A DNA stretch of 64,000 bases from Treponema sp. UBA6367 (GTDB lineage Bacteria > Spirochaetota > Spirochaetia > Treponematales > Treponemataceae): positions 1 through 64,000 of the forward strand of contig DJRF01000026.1 of assembly GCA_002437725.1 (NCBI GenBank), in the 5' to 3' direction. The notes under the pieces are model-generated. The model made no database searches, was not told where the DNA came from, and was given only the letters and a program-made list of their open reading frames with translations. The position numbers and the translations under genes are program-made. Positions 23,543 through 31,780 of this stretch are shown here, piece by piece (within the stretch, counting starts at the first letter, position 1; each line of letters starts with the position of its first letter).

Positions 23543-25617
23543 ATTGCTTAAAAAAGTTTTTTTCGTTTGTTTTTCTTCTTTTAGTTAGTTCTATTATTTT
23601 TGCGCAGACAGCATCCGCCGGCTTGTTCGCTTCTGGAGAAGTTAGAACTGCAGAAGAAGGCTTTGCTGCACAAGAGTTTAGGCGAGGAGTGCAAGCTTTT
23701 TACAGAGGCTCTTTCAACGATGCTGTAATGGAATTTGAAAAATCTCTTTCATATCTTCCCGAAGACAATCTTATTCTTGACTGGCTTGGAAAAGCTTACT
23801 ACCGCTCTGGAATGGAAGGAGTAGCCTTGCAGAGCTGGAATAGAGCCGCTGATTCTGGATATGGAGGATTGCTTCTTCAAAATAGAATAGAAATTGTTAG
23901 AGAGCGAAGAATTTTGTCAGAATCCGCAGATGAGCAGGTTCGTTATTCTGAAGCAGGTGTTTTTTCTGGAAATTTCAATGGAAATCTAGTTTTTAGCGGA
24001 CCTATTTCTGTCTTGCCTAATAGCAATGGAACTTGCTGGATTCTTTCGTACGGTTCTAACGATCTTGTTCTGATGGACGTTAATGGAACTGTTTTAAACA
24101 GGTTGACAGGTCCTCTAAACGGTTTTGACCGCCCCATAGATATAATCAGATTGAGCGATGGAAGATTGCTCGTTAGCGAAAGCGCTGGAGACAGGCTTTC
24201 TGTTTTTTCGGAAAAAGGAAAGTTCTTAAAGTATTTTGGCTCAAAAGGCCGCAACGTAGGCCAGTTAGTTGGCCCTCAATATGCAGCGCAAGATTCTAGG
24301 GGAAATATTTATGTAAGCGACTATGGAAATAGCCGGATTTCTGTTTTTGACAATGAAGGAAATGGTCTTTTTGTTTTTGGAAATAGAAAAGAATCAAATT
24401 TTGAAGGATTAAAAGGTCCTACAGGAATAGCTGTTGTAAATGATTATGTTTTTGTTGCAGATGAAATATCGGGATGCATATACCAGTTTGATCAGGCAGG
24501 CAATTTTGTAAAAAAATTGTGCGAAGACAAGACCTTTAATCATCCTGAATCATTAAAAGTTTGGGGAAAATATCTTATTGTATGCGATTCAAATAAAGTT
24601 GTTACCGTAGATACGGATTCTGGCAGCGCTTATACAAATATTACAACTGGCAATGCTCCAGACCGGCTTACAAGTGCTGTTCCTGATGTAAATGGAAATA
24701 TTCTGGTAACAGATGTAAAATCAAATGAAGTTTATGTTATGACTAAGGTCTCTGAACTTGTGGGCGGACTTTTTGTTCAGGTAGATAGGCTTGATGCTAG
24801 CAGGTTTCCAGAAGTAAGATTAGATGTAAAGGTTGAAAATAGATATAGAAATCCAATAGTGGGGCTAAAAGAAAATAATTTTTATATCACGGAGGACAAG
24901 CGTCCTGTTTCTAAGCTAAAATTTTTAGGAGCTTCTTATAATTCCGATTATGCTGATATAACTATTATAATTGATAGAAGCAAAGAGACTTATGAAAATT
25001 CTGAGCAAGTAGATATTGCTGTTCAAGAAATTGCCCAGTCAATGAGCGGTTTCTTTGGCGGAAAAGGTACTTTAAGAATTGTTACTGCTGGAAAACTTCC
25101 GGTTCTTGAATATAAAGGAAAAGCCGATGGAGCCAAAAAGTTTAGCAGTGAAGGTCTTAAAAATCCTGTTTCAGATTCTGTTTCTTTAGATTTGGCATTC
25201 AGACTTGCGGCAAATGATTTGGTTTCTTCTGGATTAAAAAAATCGATTATAATAATTTCTGCTGGAAAAATAGGACTTTCTGCATTTGATAAATATAGTC
25301 TTACAGATACGGTTTCCTATTTGAATAACAATGATATAAATTGCTCTTCTGTTATGGTTACGCAGAAAGCTTGCGATGAAGAATTGAGCTTTATACTTCA
25401 ACGGACGTCTGGAAAAGAATACTATGTATTTAGACCTGAAGGGCTTTCTTTGGTTGTAAAAGAGCTTTTAAATATTCCTACAGGAATCTATTCTTTTAGT
25501 TTTGTTTCGGCAATGAACACTAATTTTGGTGAAGCTTTTCTTCCTATAGAAGTGGAGTCTTACCTTATGAATAGAAGCGGTCGTGATGAAACAGGCTATT
25601 TTGCCCCTCTTGAATAG
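23539..25617 (+). CDS. Secreted TPR / NHL-propeller / VWA-like protein
   Basis: A signal peptide (SFVFLLLVSSIIFAQ) is followed by TPR-like helices (residues 40-110). Next comes an NHL-type beta-propeller (about 140-410; repeats such as DSRGNIYVSDYGNSRISVF). A VWA-like domain is at about 470-640. Its MIDAS motif reads DRSKE instead of DxSxS, so metal-dependent binding is doubtful. The 692-residue protein is probably periplasmic or envelope-associated. The gene overlaps the TPR gene before it by 4 nt. A scaffold or adhesion role is inference. Confidence 0.82.
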   Translation: MNCLKKFFSFVFLLLVSSIIFAQTASAGLFASGEVRTAEEGFAAQEFRRGVQAFYRGSFNDAVMEFEKSLSYLPEDNLILDWLGKAYYRSGMEGVALQSWNRAADSGYGGLLLQNRIEIVRERRILSESADEQVRYSEAGVFSGNFNGNLVFSGPISVLPNSNGTCWILSYGSNDLVLMDVNGTVLNRLTGPLNGFDRPIDIIRLSDGRLLVSESAGDRLSVFSEKGKFLKYFGSKGRNVGQLVGPQYAAQDSRGNIYVSDYGNSRISVFDNEGNGLFVFGNRKESNFEGLKGPTGIAVVNDYVFVADEISGCIYQFDQAGNFVKKLCEDKTFNHPESLKVWGKYLIVCDSNKVVTVDTDSGSAYTNITTGNAPDRLTSAVPDVNGNILVTDVKSNEVYVMTKVSELVGGLFVQVDRLDASRFPEVRLDVKVENRYRNPIVGLKENNFYITEDKRPVSKLKFLGASYNSDYADITIIIDRSKETYENSEQVDIAVQEIAQSMSGFFGGKGTLRIVTAGKLPVLEYKGKADGAKKFSSEGLKNPVSDSVSLDLAFRLAANDLVSSGLKKSIIIISAGKIGLSAFDKYSLTDTVSYLNNNDINCSSVMVTQKACDEELSFILQRTSGKEYYVFRPEGLSLVVKELLNIPTGIYSFSFVSAMNTNFGEAFLPIEVESYLMNRSGRDETGYFAPLE

Positions 25618-25837
25618 AATTAAATATTTATCCCAAACGGCGAGCTTTTAGAAAGATAAACAAAAAGCGCAGGCGAAGTTGCAATTTGTGAAGATTTTGT
25701 GCGATAAGAGCAATTAATGTCGCATAGCAACCCCAACCAATTCAAACGAAGTGCGAGCGCAATCATCTGCAGCAAATTGTAAATTCGCTGAAAGCATTTT
25801 TTTTCACAATTTGCAAAAAACTCGACATTTGGGCTAT
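25618..25837. repeat. Copy B of the dispersed hairpin element
   Basis: It begins CCCAAACGGCGAGCTTTTAG (25632) and ends CTCGACATTTGGG (25821-25833). TTGCAATTTGTGAA near 25680 pairs with TTCACAATTTGCAA near 25805. The first 50 bases align well with copy A at 15411-15466, and an inner segment (25783-25800 region) repeats part of it in inverted orientation. It fills the whole gap between convergent genes. Confidence 0.6.
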
Positions 25838-27013
25838 TTAGTCTTTTTCAGTAGAAACAAGCCGTGCTTTTTTGATTTTTATTTCTGGATGTTTGCTTGT
25901 TAGATTAAAGATGGCGTTTTCTACTGCTTGTCTTTTTTTTTCTCCAAAATCAAATAGAACTTCTTGTTTTGCAGACATTTCTTTTTCTACATTTTCAACG
26001 CCTACGCCAAGAAGCCTTATTCCTCTGCCGTTTTCATATTTTTTTTCAAAAAGCGAACAAGTTCTGCGATATAAATCGTCTACGCTTGTAATATATTCTT
26101 GTTCTGTGCTTTGTGCAGTAAAAGTTGTAAAATCGTCGTATCGTAATTTTAGCATGACAGTTTTGCTGTAAGATTTTTCTTTTAAAAGGCGAAACATTAT
26201 CGTGTGGCAAAGTTCTAAAATTGCTGTTTCTCCGCTATAAACATCGCATAAGTCGTATTCAAATGTTGTTTCTGCGCTTATGGAATGGCTGCTTTGTTTT
26301 GGACTTTCCAAAGGAATCCCTCGCAACGTGTTGTACAAAAATGTTCCAGTTCCATCTCCAAAAATAGTTTTTAGATAGTTCAGAGGTTTGTCGTGAAGTT
26401 CTTTGGAAGAGCGAAATCCTGCTTTTTTGATTTTTTCGAGAGTCTTTTTTCCAATTCCCCAAATTTTGGAAAGCGGCAAATTTAGCATGAAATTCTCTTC
26501 TTCGCCTGGTTTTATCCAGAAAAAACCATTTGGCTTGTTTACTTCTGAGCAAAGTTTTGCAAGATAAGCGCTTGAAGCAAGCCCCACAGAAACGGTTAGT
26601 CCAGTTTTTTCAAAAATTTCAGCTTTTATTTTAAGCGCAAGATTTTGGGGGGTCCCAAATAGCATTTGAGTTCCTGTAATATCCATGCTGGCTTCATCAA
26701 TTGAAAGCTGTGTAACATCTGGAGTGTATTGCTTTAAAATTTCCATCACAAAAGATGATATTTGTGAGTATCGATGGTAGTTTCCATGTGTAAATATTCC
26801 TTGCGGACATAGCTTATACGCTTGGAAAGTTGGCATTGCAGAATGGACTCCAAATTTCCTAGCTTCGTAAGATGCCGTAGAAACAACGCTTCTTCGCTCG
26901 CCTGGCAAACCTCCGACTATTACAGGTTTTCCTTTCCATTCAGGGTGGTCTAATTGTTCTACAGAGGCAAAAAAAGCGTCCATATCTACATGAATAAAAT
27001 ACTTTTCTTTCAT
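25838..27013 (-). CDS. dinB: DNA polymerase IV (Y family)
   Basis: DinB is an error-prone translesion polymerase. The first catalytic motif is HVDMDAFFASVE (Asp10). The second is SIDEASMD (Asp and Glu near 104). A helix-hairpin-helix (LSKIWGIGKKTLEKIKKAGF) follows. The little-finger domain covers the last 120 residues. At 391 residues it is slightly longer than E. coli DinB (351). No clear beta-clamp binding motif was identified at the C-terminus. Its start overlaps the upstream membrane-protein gene by 4 nt. Confidence 0.96.
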   Translation of the reverse strand: MKEKYFIHVDMDAFFASVEQLDHPEWKGKPVIVGGLPGERRSVVSTASYEARKFGVHSAMPTFQAYKLCPQGIFTHGNYHRYSQISSFVMEILKQYTPDVTQLSIDEASMDITGTQMLFGTPQNLALKIKAEIFEKTGLTVSVGLASSAYLAKLCSEVNKPNGFFWIKPGEEENFMLNLPLSKIWGIGKKTLEKIKKAGFRSSKELHDKPLNYLKTIFGDGTGTFLYNTLRGIPLESPKQSSHSISAETTFEYDLCDVYSGETAILELCHTIMFRLLKEKSYSKTVMLKLRYDDFTTFTAQSTEQEYITSVDDLYRRTCSLFEKKYENGRGIRLLGVGVENVEKEMSAKQEVLFDFGEKKRQAVENAIFNLTSKHPEIKIKKARLVSTEKD

Positions 27014-29055
27014 TCTTGCTCCGTCTTTTTTTTGATAGAAAGCTCTTGTGTCTTGTATAATATTTTTTCAGGCTCATTAGCAGCTTTTTTAATGTAGTAG
27101 GCAGTTGCTAAAATCGTTGAATCGTCAGAAGGCTCGCAAATATAATTAAAATGCATGCTTTTTGGAGGTCTTTGCGGAATTATAAAAGTGTCGCTGAAGT
27201 TGTTTTTGTTGCTTACAAATGGACTGTCAGAGTATATGATTGAATTTTGGCTGCTGCCTTTTACAGTTACGACAATTGCCTGAACGTTTCCTGTAAGATT
27301 TATTTTTAAAGTTCTCTCCGTTTCGCTAAAGTATTCTTTGTCAGAATAAGTTAGCGAAATTGTTTCTGAATAGTTTTCTTCTAAAGGCACTTGTTCTTCT
27401 GTTCTTTTATTCTTATATTTTTGAGGAATTGAATTTGTTACAGTAATCATGATTGCTAAAAAGATTAATATAGCAGATGCTACGGCGATTACATTTTGAA
27501 TTAAGAATTTTCTTGCAGAAATAGAAGTTTTTTTCCAAAAATCATTTAAGCCTGAAAGAATTCTAAACCATTGTATTTCAAACGGCACAAAAACTGCTGC
27601 AGTAAAAATATTTATTGCAAATGAACTGTAGGCTATTTGTTCAACAGCTTGCAAGTTGCCATACTTTATTATTTCGTAAATATAAGGAGCAAATGGTGCT
27701 CCCATAATAATAAACTCAAGCGATAAAAGCCAAGTTTTTTTAAACGGTCTAAAAAGGTAAACAATTAAATATTCAATTGTAAAAAGATAAAATAAAGAAA
27801 TATCTACGCAGGTGAATAAAAATATATTTATAACAGTGCTAAGCGTTGTTATATAAGAGTAAGAATTTTGATAGTGAGATGTTTTTTGCTTAAAAAATGG
27901 AAGATAGGCAAATGATGTTATTGCAAAGCCAATTACAAGTTTTATTGCAATTTTTGTGTAAATGTCAAAACTTATGAATTTTGACAAAATCCAGACAATT
28001 CCTTGTCCTAAAAATAAAGAAAAAACTGTAACCAAAACTGCTAACGGAATTATATACCAAATTTTTTGAATGTCTTTAACAATTTCCTGTTTTATAGGGT
28101 TTTTAGTTATAAAAGAAAATTCGCAAAGTATAAATAAACTTATAAACGCAACAAAAATAAGAAGAATTACAGAAAGCTTTTCGCTTAAAATGTATGTAAA
28201 ATTTCCAATTTTTAAAGGATTGCAATGCTGGTCCCATTGTTCGCTGGCAAAACTATTAAAATTTTTTACGATATATGTAAAAAAGTCTAGTTCATTTAGA
28301 AAATTTTCGTTTTTGGAAGGTAAGAATAACTCTATTCCTGCTGCTGGAATTTCTTGCCTTAAAAAGTCTGCTGTTCTTATATCACTTTTTAGAATATTTA
28401 TTCTGTATAAAGAACTAGAAACTGTGCCTTTGATGTTGTATGGAATGTTGTTTTTAAAAAAGGATAAGGAAATAAGTTTTACAAGCCATGACGGCGAACA
28501 GTTTTTTCCACTTCCAGGAATCAAACTTGTTTTATTGTTTGAAAACCGCACGCAGATTGCACAAATAGAATCTTCTTCAAAAATTGACTGTGCAAAAATT
28601 TGGCTTCCTCTTGCAAAAATTGGAAGCTCTTTGAACGGTTCATCTCCGTAAGTAAAAACAAGTTTAACGTTTTCATTGCTAATTTCTTTTTCTAAATGCT
28701 CTATTAGCTGCCCTGCAAAGTTTAGATTAATTAATGCGTCTTCTGTTTTTATTATAAAAGCTATAGTTTTAGGTGCGGAAGAGTACTGATTTTTTGAAAA
28801 TGATTTTTGATTTTTATCTTCTTTATTAAAATTTATTTCAATATTGTATGGAAAAGTTTCTTCTTCGTTGTAAATTAAATTTTGTCGTTTGTATGGATAT
28901 CCTAATTTTTCTATAAAGCTTGCTAAAATTTCGCACTGTTCAAATCCAGTTTTAAAATTATTTGTATTGATATTGAAGTTATTTTCCGAAGAAATCTTAT
29001 TGCAAAAAAAGAGAAAAATAATTAAAAACATGAAAAAAAAACTGTTTTTCTTCAT
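27010..29055 (-). CDS. Membrane protein with M28-peptidase-like ectodomain (metal ligands missing)
   Basis: A signal peptide is followed by a soluble domain of about 260 residues, roughly eight membrane helices (about 295-535), and a C-terminal domain (VQAIVVTVKGSS region). The soluble domain reads like an M28 aminopeptidase: FTYGDEPF, ARGSQIF, SPSWLVKLI, then SDIRTADFLRQEIPAAGI. The expected His and Asp ligands are absent, so it is probably not an active peptidase. The layout recalls eukaryotic ERMP1-type proteins. The family assignment is by eye and uncertain. dinB follows with a 4-nt overlap. Confidence 0.55.
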   Translation of the reverse strand: MKKNSFFFMFLIIFLFFCNKISSENNFNINTNNFKTGFEQCEILASFIEKLGYPYKRQNLIYNEEETFPYNIEINFNKEDKNQKSFSKNQYSSAPKTIAFIIKTEDALINLNFAGQLIEHLEKEISNENVKLVFTYGDEPFKELPIFARGSQIFAQSIFEEDSICAICVRFSNNKTSLIPGSGKNCSPSWLVKLISLSFFKNNIPYNIKGTVSSSLYRINILKSDIRTADFLRQEIPAAGIELFLPSKNENFLNELDFFTYIVKNFNSFASEQWDQHCNPLKIGNFTYILSEKLSVILLIFVAFISLFILCEFSFITKNPIKQEIVKDIQKIWYIIPLAVLVTVFSLFLGQGIVWILSKFISFDIYTKIAIKLVIGFAITSFAYLPFFKQKTSHYQNSYSYITTLSTVINIFLFTCVDISLFYLFTIEYLIVYLFRPFKKTWLLSLEFIIMGAPFAPYIYEIIKYGNLQAVEQIAYSSFAINIFTAAVFVPFEIQWFRILSGLNDFWKKTSISARKFLIQNVIAVASAILIFLAIMITVTNSIPQKYKNKRTEEQVPLEENYSETISLTYSDKEYFSETERTLKINLTGNVQAIVVTVKGSSQNSIIYSDSPFVSNKNNFSDTFIIPQRPPKSMHFNYICEPSDDSTILATAYYIKKAANEPEKILYKTQELSIKKKTEQE

Positions 29056-29063
29056 GTTTTTAG

Positions 29064-29091
29064 TTTATAATATTAATAGTTTACATTGCAA
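29064..29091 (-). promoter_or_regulatory. Divergent promoter of the M28-like gene
   Basis: Minus strand TTGCAA (29091-29086), 16-nt spacer, TATAAA (29069-29064). The start site would fall within a few bases of the ATG at 29055, so the message would be nearly leaderless. It overlaps the rightward promoter. Confidence 0.45.
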
Positions 29092-29108
29092 GTGCCATTG
29101 ATTATAAT
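29080..29108 (+). promoter_or_regulatory. Sigma-70-type promoter of the GHKL-like gene
   Basis: TTTACA (29080-29085), a spacer of exactly 17 nt and TATAAT (29103-29108), a near-consensus promoter about 55 nt before the start at 29164. Confidence 0.7.
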
Positions 29109-29163
29109 AGAATCCACTTTGCTAAAAAAAGTTTATTAAGAAATATGGGAGATCGAATATAGC

Positions 29164-30330
29164 ATGTGTGCATCTGGTAAGAAATTAATGCTTGAACTTC
29201 CTCTAAAAGTTATTTTAACTGAGAACGGAGCATCTAACTTTATAAGCCATAATAAACGTTTGCTAAGAATTCGTCTTGCAGACAATATTGATGAATATGG
29301 AATTTCCCTAAATAAGTTTTCTCCTCAGTCTATTCAAAATATGTTGCTTCTCGACTATATTTCTAAGATTGAAATGTCGATGCCTGAGTTTGTTTCGAGC
29401 AGGCAAGAAGTAATGGATCTTTCAAAAATTATTGTATATTCGCTTTTGTACAAGCAGTTTGATAGAGAAATTTATGCATCTATAATTCAGTGCGAATGTG
29501 TTCGTAAGCATAACCGTGCAAATCCTGCTCATTTAATTGACGAAAAAACAAAAATGAGTGAAAAACAGCTTCGTCTCGTTCTTTCTAACAAAGATGAAGT
29601 AATTTGCAATATTCGTAATGAAATTCTTGAACCTGTATGGGCTGCCATTCGAGATAACAAAGATTATTCTATTGAAGAAAAAAATATTTATATGCTCATG
29701 ACTGAAAAATTTATGAATCGCATGAGTCTTATGAATTGGTACGTCCTTACGCTTTTTAAAAGTGTAAACGGTTTTGATGAAATGATAATGAAAGTTCGGA
29801 ATCTGCTTTCAGAGTATATGGAAAAGTCCCGTGTTGCAGAATATATTTCGGTTATGGTTATGGAGCTTGCATTAAATAGCGAAAATGCCAATATTCGTAA
29901 AGAAGCAAAGCATATGTATCCTAATGTTGACGACATAAATTCTCTTGTGGTAGATCCTGAAGTGAGGCAAAAAATTGTAAGGGAATTGCAAAAAAATCAC
30001 GTTTTAGTTTCTGTTTCTTGGAAACTTGGAGGTGGTTCTACTTCTATAGGAAAGCAGGGACGCTTGCAAATTACTCTTTACAACAAAGATGATGAATTTC
30101 AAGAAGTAAAAGAAAGCATAGAAACAAAGGCAACTGCTGATACAAACAAAAAAACTTTAATCGATTTTTATCGGGAAATTCCTGATGGCCAGGAAGGTAC
30201 TGATCTTGGTTTGTACTATCTTTCTTACCTTGATGAAGCTTGCAAGAAGGTTGATGTAAAGTTTGAATCTTTAGTAAATCAATTTACCTCTAGTGACCTT
30301 ACAGTCATAAATCTGATTTTTAACTTTTGA
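29164..30330 (+). CDS. Conserved treponemal protein with divergent GHKL-ATPase-like region (putative)
   Basis: I do not recognise a named family. In the 388 residues, YISVMVMELALNSENANI near 226 resembles the N-box of histidine-kinase ATPase domains. GTDLGLYYLSYL near 346 resembles the G2 box (GxGLGL). SWKLGGGSTSIGKQGRLQI lies between them. No phosphoacceptor H-box or membrane segment is visible. It could bind ATP or be a degenerate relative. The start follows GGGAG. A lipoprotein gene starts one base after its stop. Confidence 0.55.
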   Translation: MCASGKKLMLELPLKVILTENGASNFISHNKRLLRIRLADNIDEYGISLNKFSPQSIQNMLLLDYISKIEMSMPEFVSSRQEVMDLSKIIVYSLLYKQFDREIYASIIQCECVRKHNRANPAHLIDEKTKMSEKQLRLVLSNKDEVICNIRNEILEPVWAAIRDNKDYSIEEKNIYMLMTEKFMNRMSLMNWYVLTLFKSVNGFDEMIMKVRNLLSEYMEKSRVAEYISVMVMELALNSENANIRKEAKHMYPNVDDINSLVVDPEVRQKIVRELQKNHVLVSVSWKLGGGSTSIGKQGRLQITLYNKDDEFQEVKESIETKATADTNKKTLIDFYREIPDGQEGTDLGLYYLSYLDEACKKVDVKFESLVNQFTSSDLTVINLIFNF

Positions 30331-30331
30331 T

Positions 30332-30994
30332 ATGCCTAATAGTTCCTTTAAAAACAAAATAAGTATTTTTCAATTTTTATTGCTTCTTTTTGTTTCTTTT
30401 TTTCTAATTTCTTGCGAAAATTCTGAACCAGAAATTCTTTCTGTAACTTCATCTGTTGTTTTTGATTTTAAAGACGACTCATCTTTTGCAGTTCCAAGAC
30501 TTTCTGTTTTTGTGGAAACTGGCTCTGATGCTCGCCGGGTTGACTTTATTTCTGTTACTTGTAAAAAAAATAATTATACTTGGATTGATACATCGCCAGA
30601 ACTTATTTCTTCTAATTCTACTCAATGGGCGGGAAGTTCTAACCTTGCTTTGGCAAATAATGATGCAATTCCTTTTGGACTTTACGATTTAAAGTATTCA
30701 GATGCAGAAGGCAGGGAAGTGCAAACTGTTTTTTCAGTCTTTGATACTGAAATGTACAAAAATGTTCTTTCTACAAAAATAAAAACATTGCTAACAGAAG
30801 ATTATAATGAAAAAATTGCTATTTATGATTCTTCAGATATTTTGTTATACTATGGTGAAAAAAATAGTTCCTGGAAAACTGACGAAGATGTGTTTTCTCT
30901 AAATTCTAAAGCAGCGTATTATAGGACGTGCTATGAGATTTTTTCTGGAGGAGTAATTTTTTTGCTTCCTCCTGTTAATAAAAAAAAATTTTAA
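30332..30994 (+). CDS. Putative lipoprotein, unknown function
   Basis: A lipoprotein signal peptide is clear: a hydrophobic core (FQFLLLLFVSFF) then lipobox LISC, with Cys near residue 28. The mature domain is about 190 residues with a beta-sandwich look (SSVVFDFKDDSSFAVPRLSVF). I do not recognise the family. It starts one base after the preceding GHKL-like gene, so they form a two-gene unit. Confidence 0.8.
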   Translation: MPNSSFKNKISIFQFLLLLFVSFFLISCENSEPEILSVTSSVVFDFKDDSSFAVPRLSVFVETGSDARRVDFISVTCKKNNYTWIDTSPELISSNSTQWAGSSNLALANNDAIPFGLYDLKYSDAEGREVQTVFSVFDTEMYKNVLSTKIKTLLTEDYNEKIAIYDSSDILLYYGEKNSSWKTDEDVFSLNSKAAYYRTCYEIFSGGVIFLLPPVNKKKF

Positions 30995-31027
30995 ATCTGA
31001 AATAAATAATTTTATTATAAGGGATAT

Positions 31028-31753
31028 ATGGAAAAATTGGAAAATCAACACAACGAAAACGACGGAGAAGCAGGGGGGAATAACCCTTTTTACAGAGTTG
31101 TAAAAACTTATGTTTTAAGAGCTGGAAGAATGACTGGAGCACAGGAGCGGGACTACGAGGAGTTGTCACCTGTTTGGTGCATACCTTTTGAAAATAAAAA
31201 GCTCAACTTTCTTGATATTTTTGGCAATACAAATCCAGTTATTGTAGAGATTGGTTTTGGAATGGGAGCTGCAACAGCAATTATTGCAGAAAAAAATCCT
31301 GACATAAATTATGTGGGAATAGAAGTTCATCGGCCCGGCGTAGGACGGCTTTTAGGTGAAATAAAAAAACGAAATTTAAAAAATATCTATATAATTGAAC
31401 ACGATGCCATAGAAGTTTTGCAGCAGATGGTTGTTGACGGTTCTGTTGACGGGTTGCATATTTTTTTTCCGGATCCGTGGCAAAAGAAAAAACATCACAA
31501 AAGGCGATTGATTCAACGTCCTCGCACAGATTTGCTTGCTTCAAAATTGGCTCCAGGCGGTTATTTATATTTTGTAACAGATTGGCAAGAGTATGCAGAG
31601 TCTGCGCTAGAAGAGCTTTCTAAAACACCTGGACTCAAAAATAAGTATGAATCTTTTGCTCCGCATCAGAATTGGCGCCCAGAAACAAAATTTGAAAAAA
31701 AAGGACTTGAACAGGACAGAACTATAAGTGAGCTTTATTTTGAAAAGGAATAG
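31028..31753 (+). CDS. trmB: tRNA (guanine-N7-)-methyltransferase TrmB
   Basis: TrmB methylates G46 of tRNAs using SAM. The SAM motif is VEIGFGMGAATAI. The YVGIEVHRPGVGRLL, HIFFPDPWQKKKHHKRR and FVTDWQEYAE segments are all family hallmarks. At 241 residues it is normal. The start follows AAGGGATAT. ligA follows after 27 nt. Confidence 0.97.
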   Translation: MEKLENQHNENDGEAGGNNPFYRVVKTYVLRAGRMTGAQERDYEELSPVWCIPFENKKLNFLDIFGNTNPVIVEIGFGMGAATAIIAEKNPDINYVGIEVHRPGVGRLLGEIKKRNLKNIYIIEHDAIEVLQQMVVDGSVDGLHIFFPDPWQKKKHHKRRLIQRPRTDLLASKLAPGGYLYFVTDWQEYAESALEELSKTPGLKNKYESFAPHQNWRPETKFEKKGLEQDRTISELYFEKE

Positions 31754-31780
31754 CAGGCCAAGATTTTAGTTTTAGAGGAT

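Noticed and set aside
28070..28651. A 193-codon rightward reading frame
   Set aside because: It is entirely inside the M28-like gene on the other strand and has no Shine-Dalgarno or domain.
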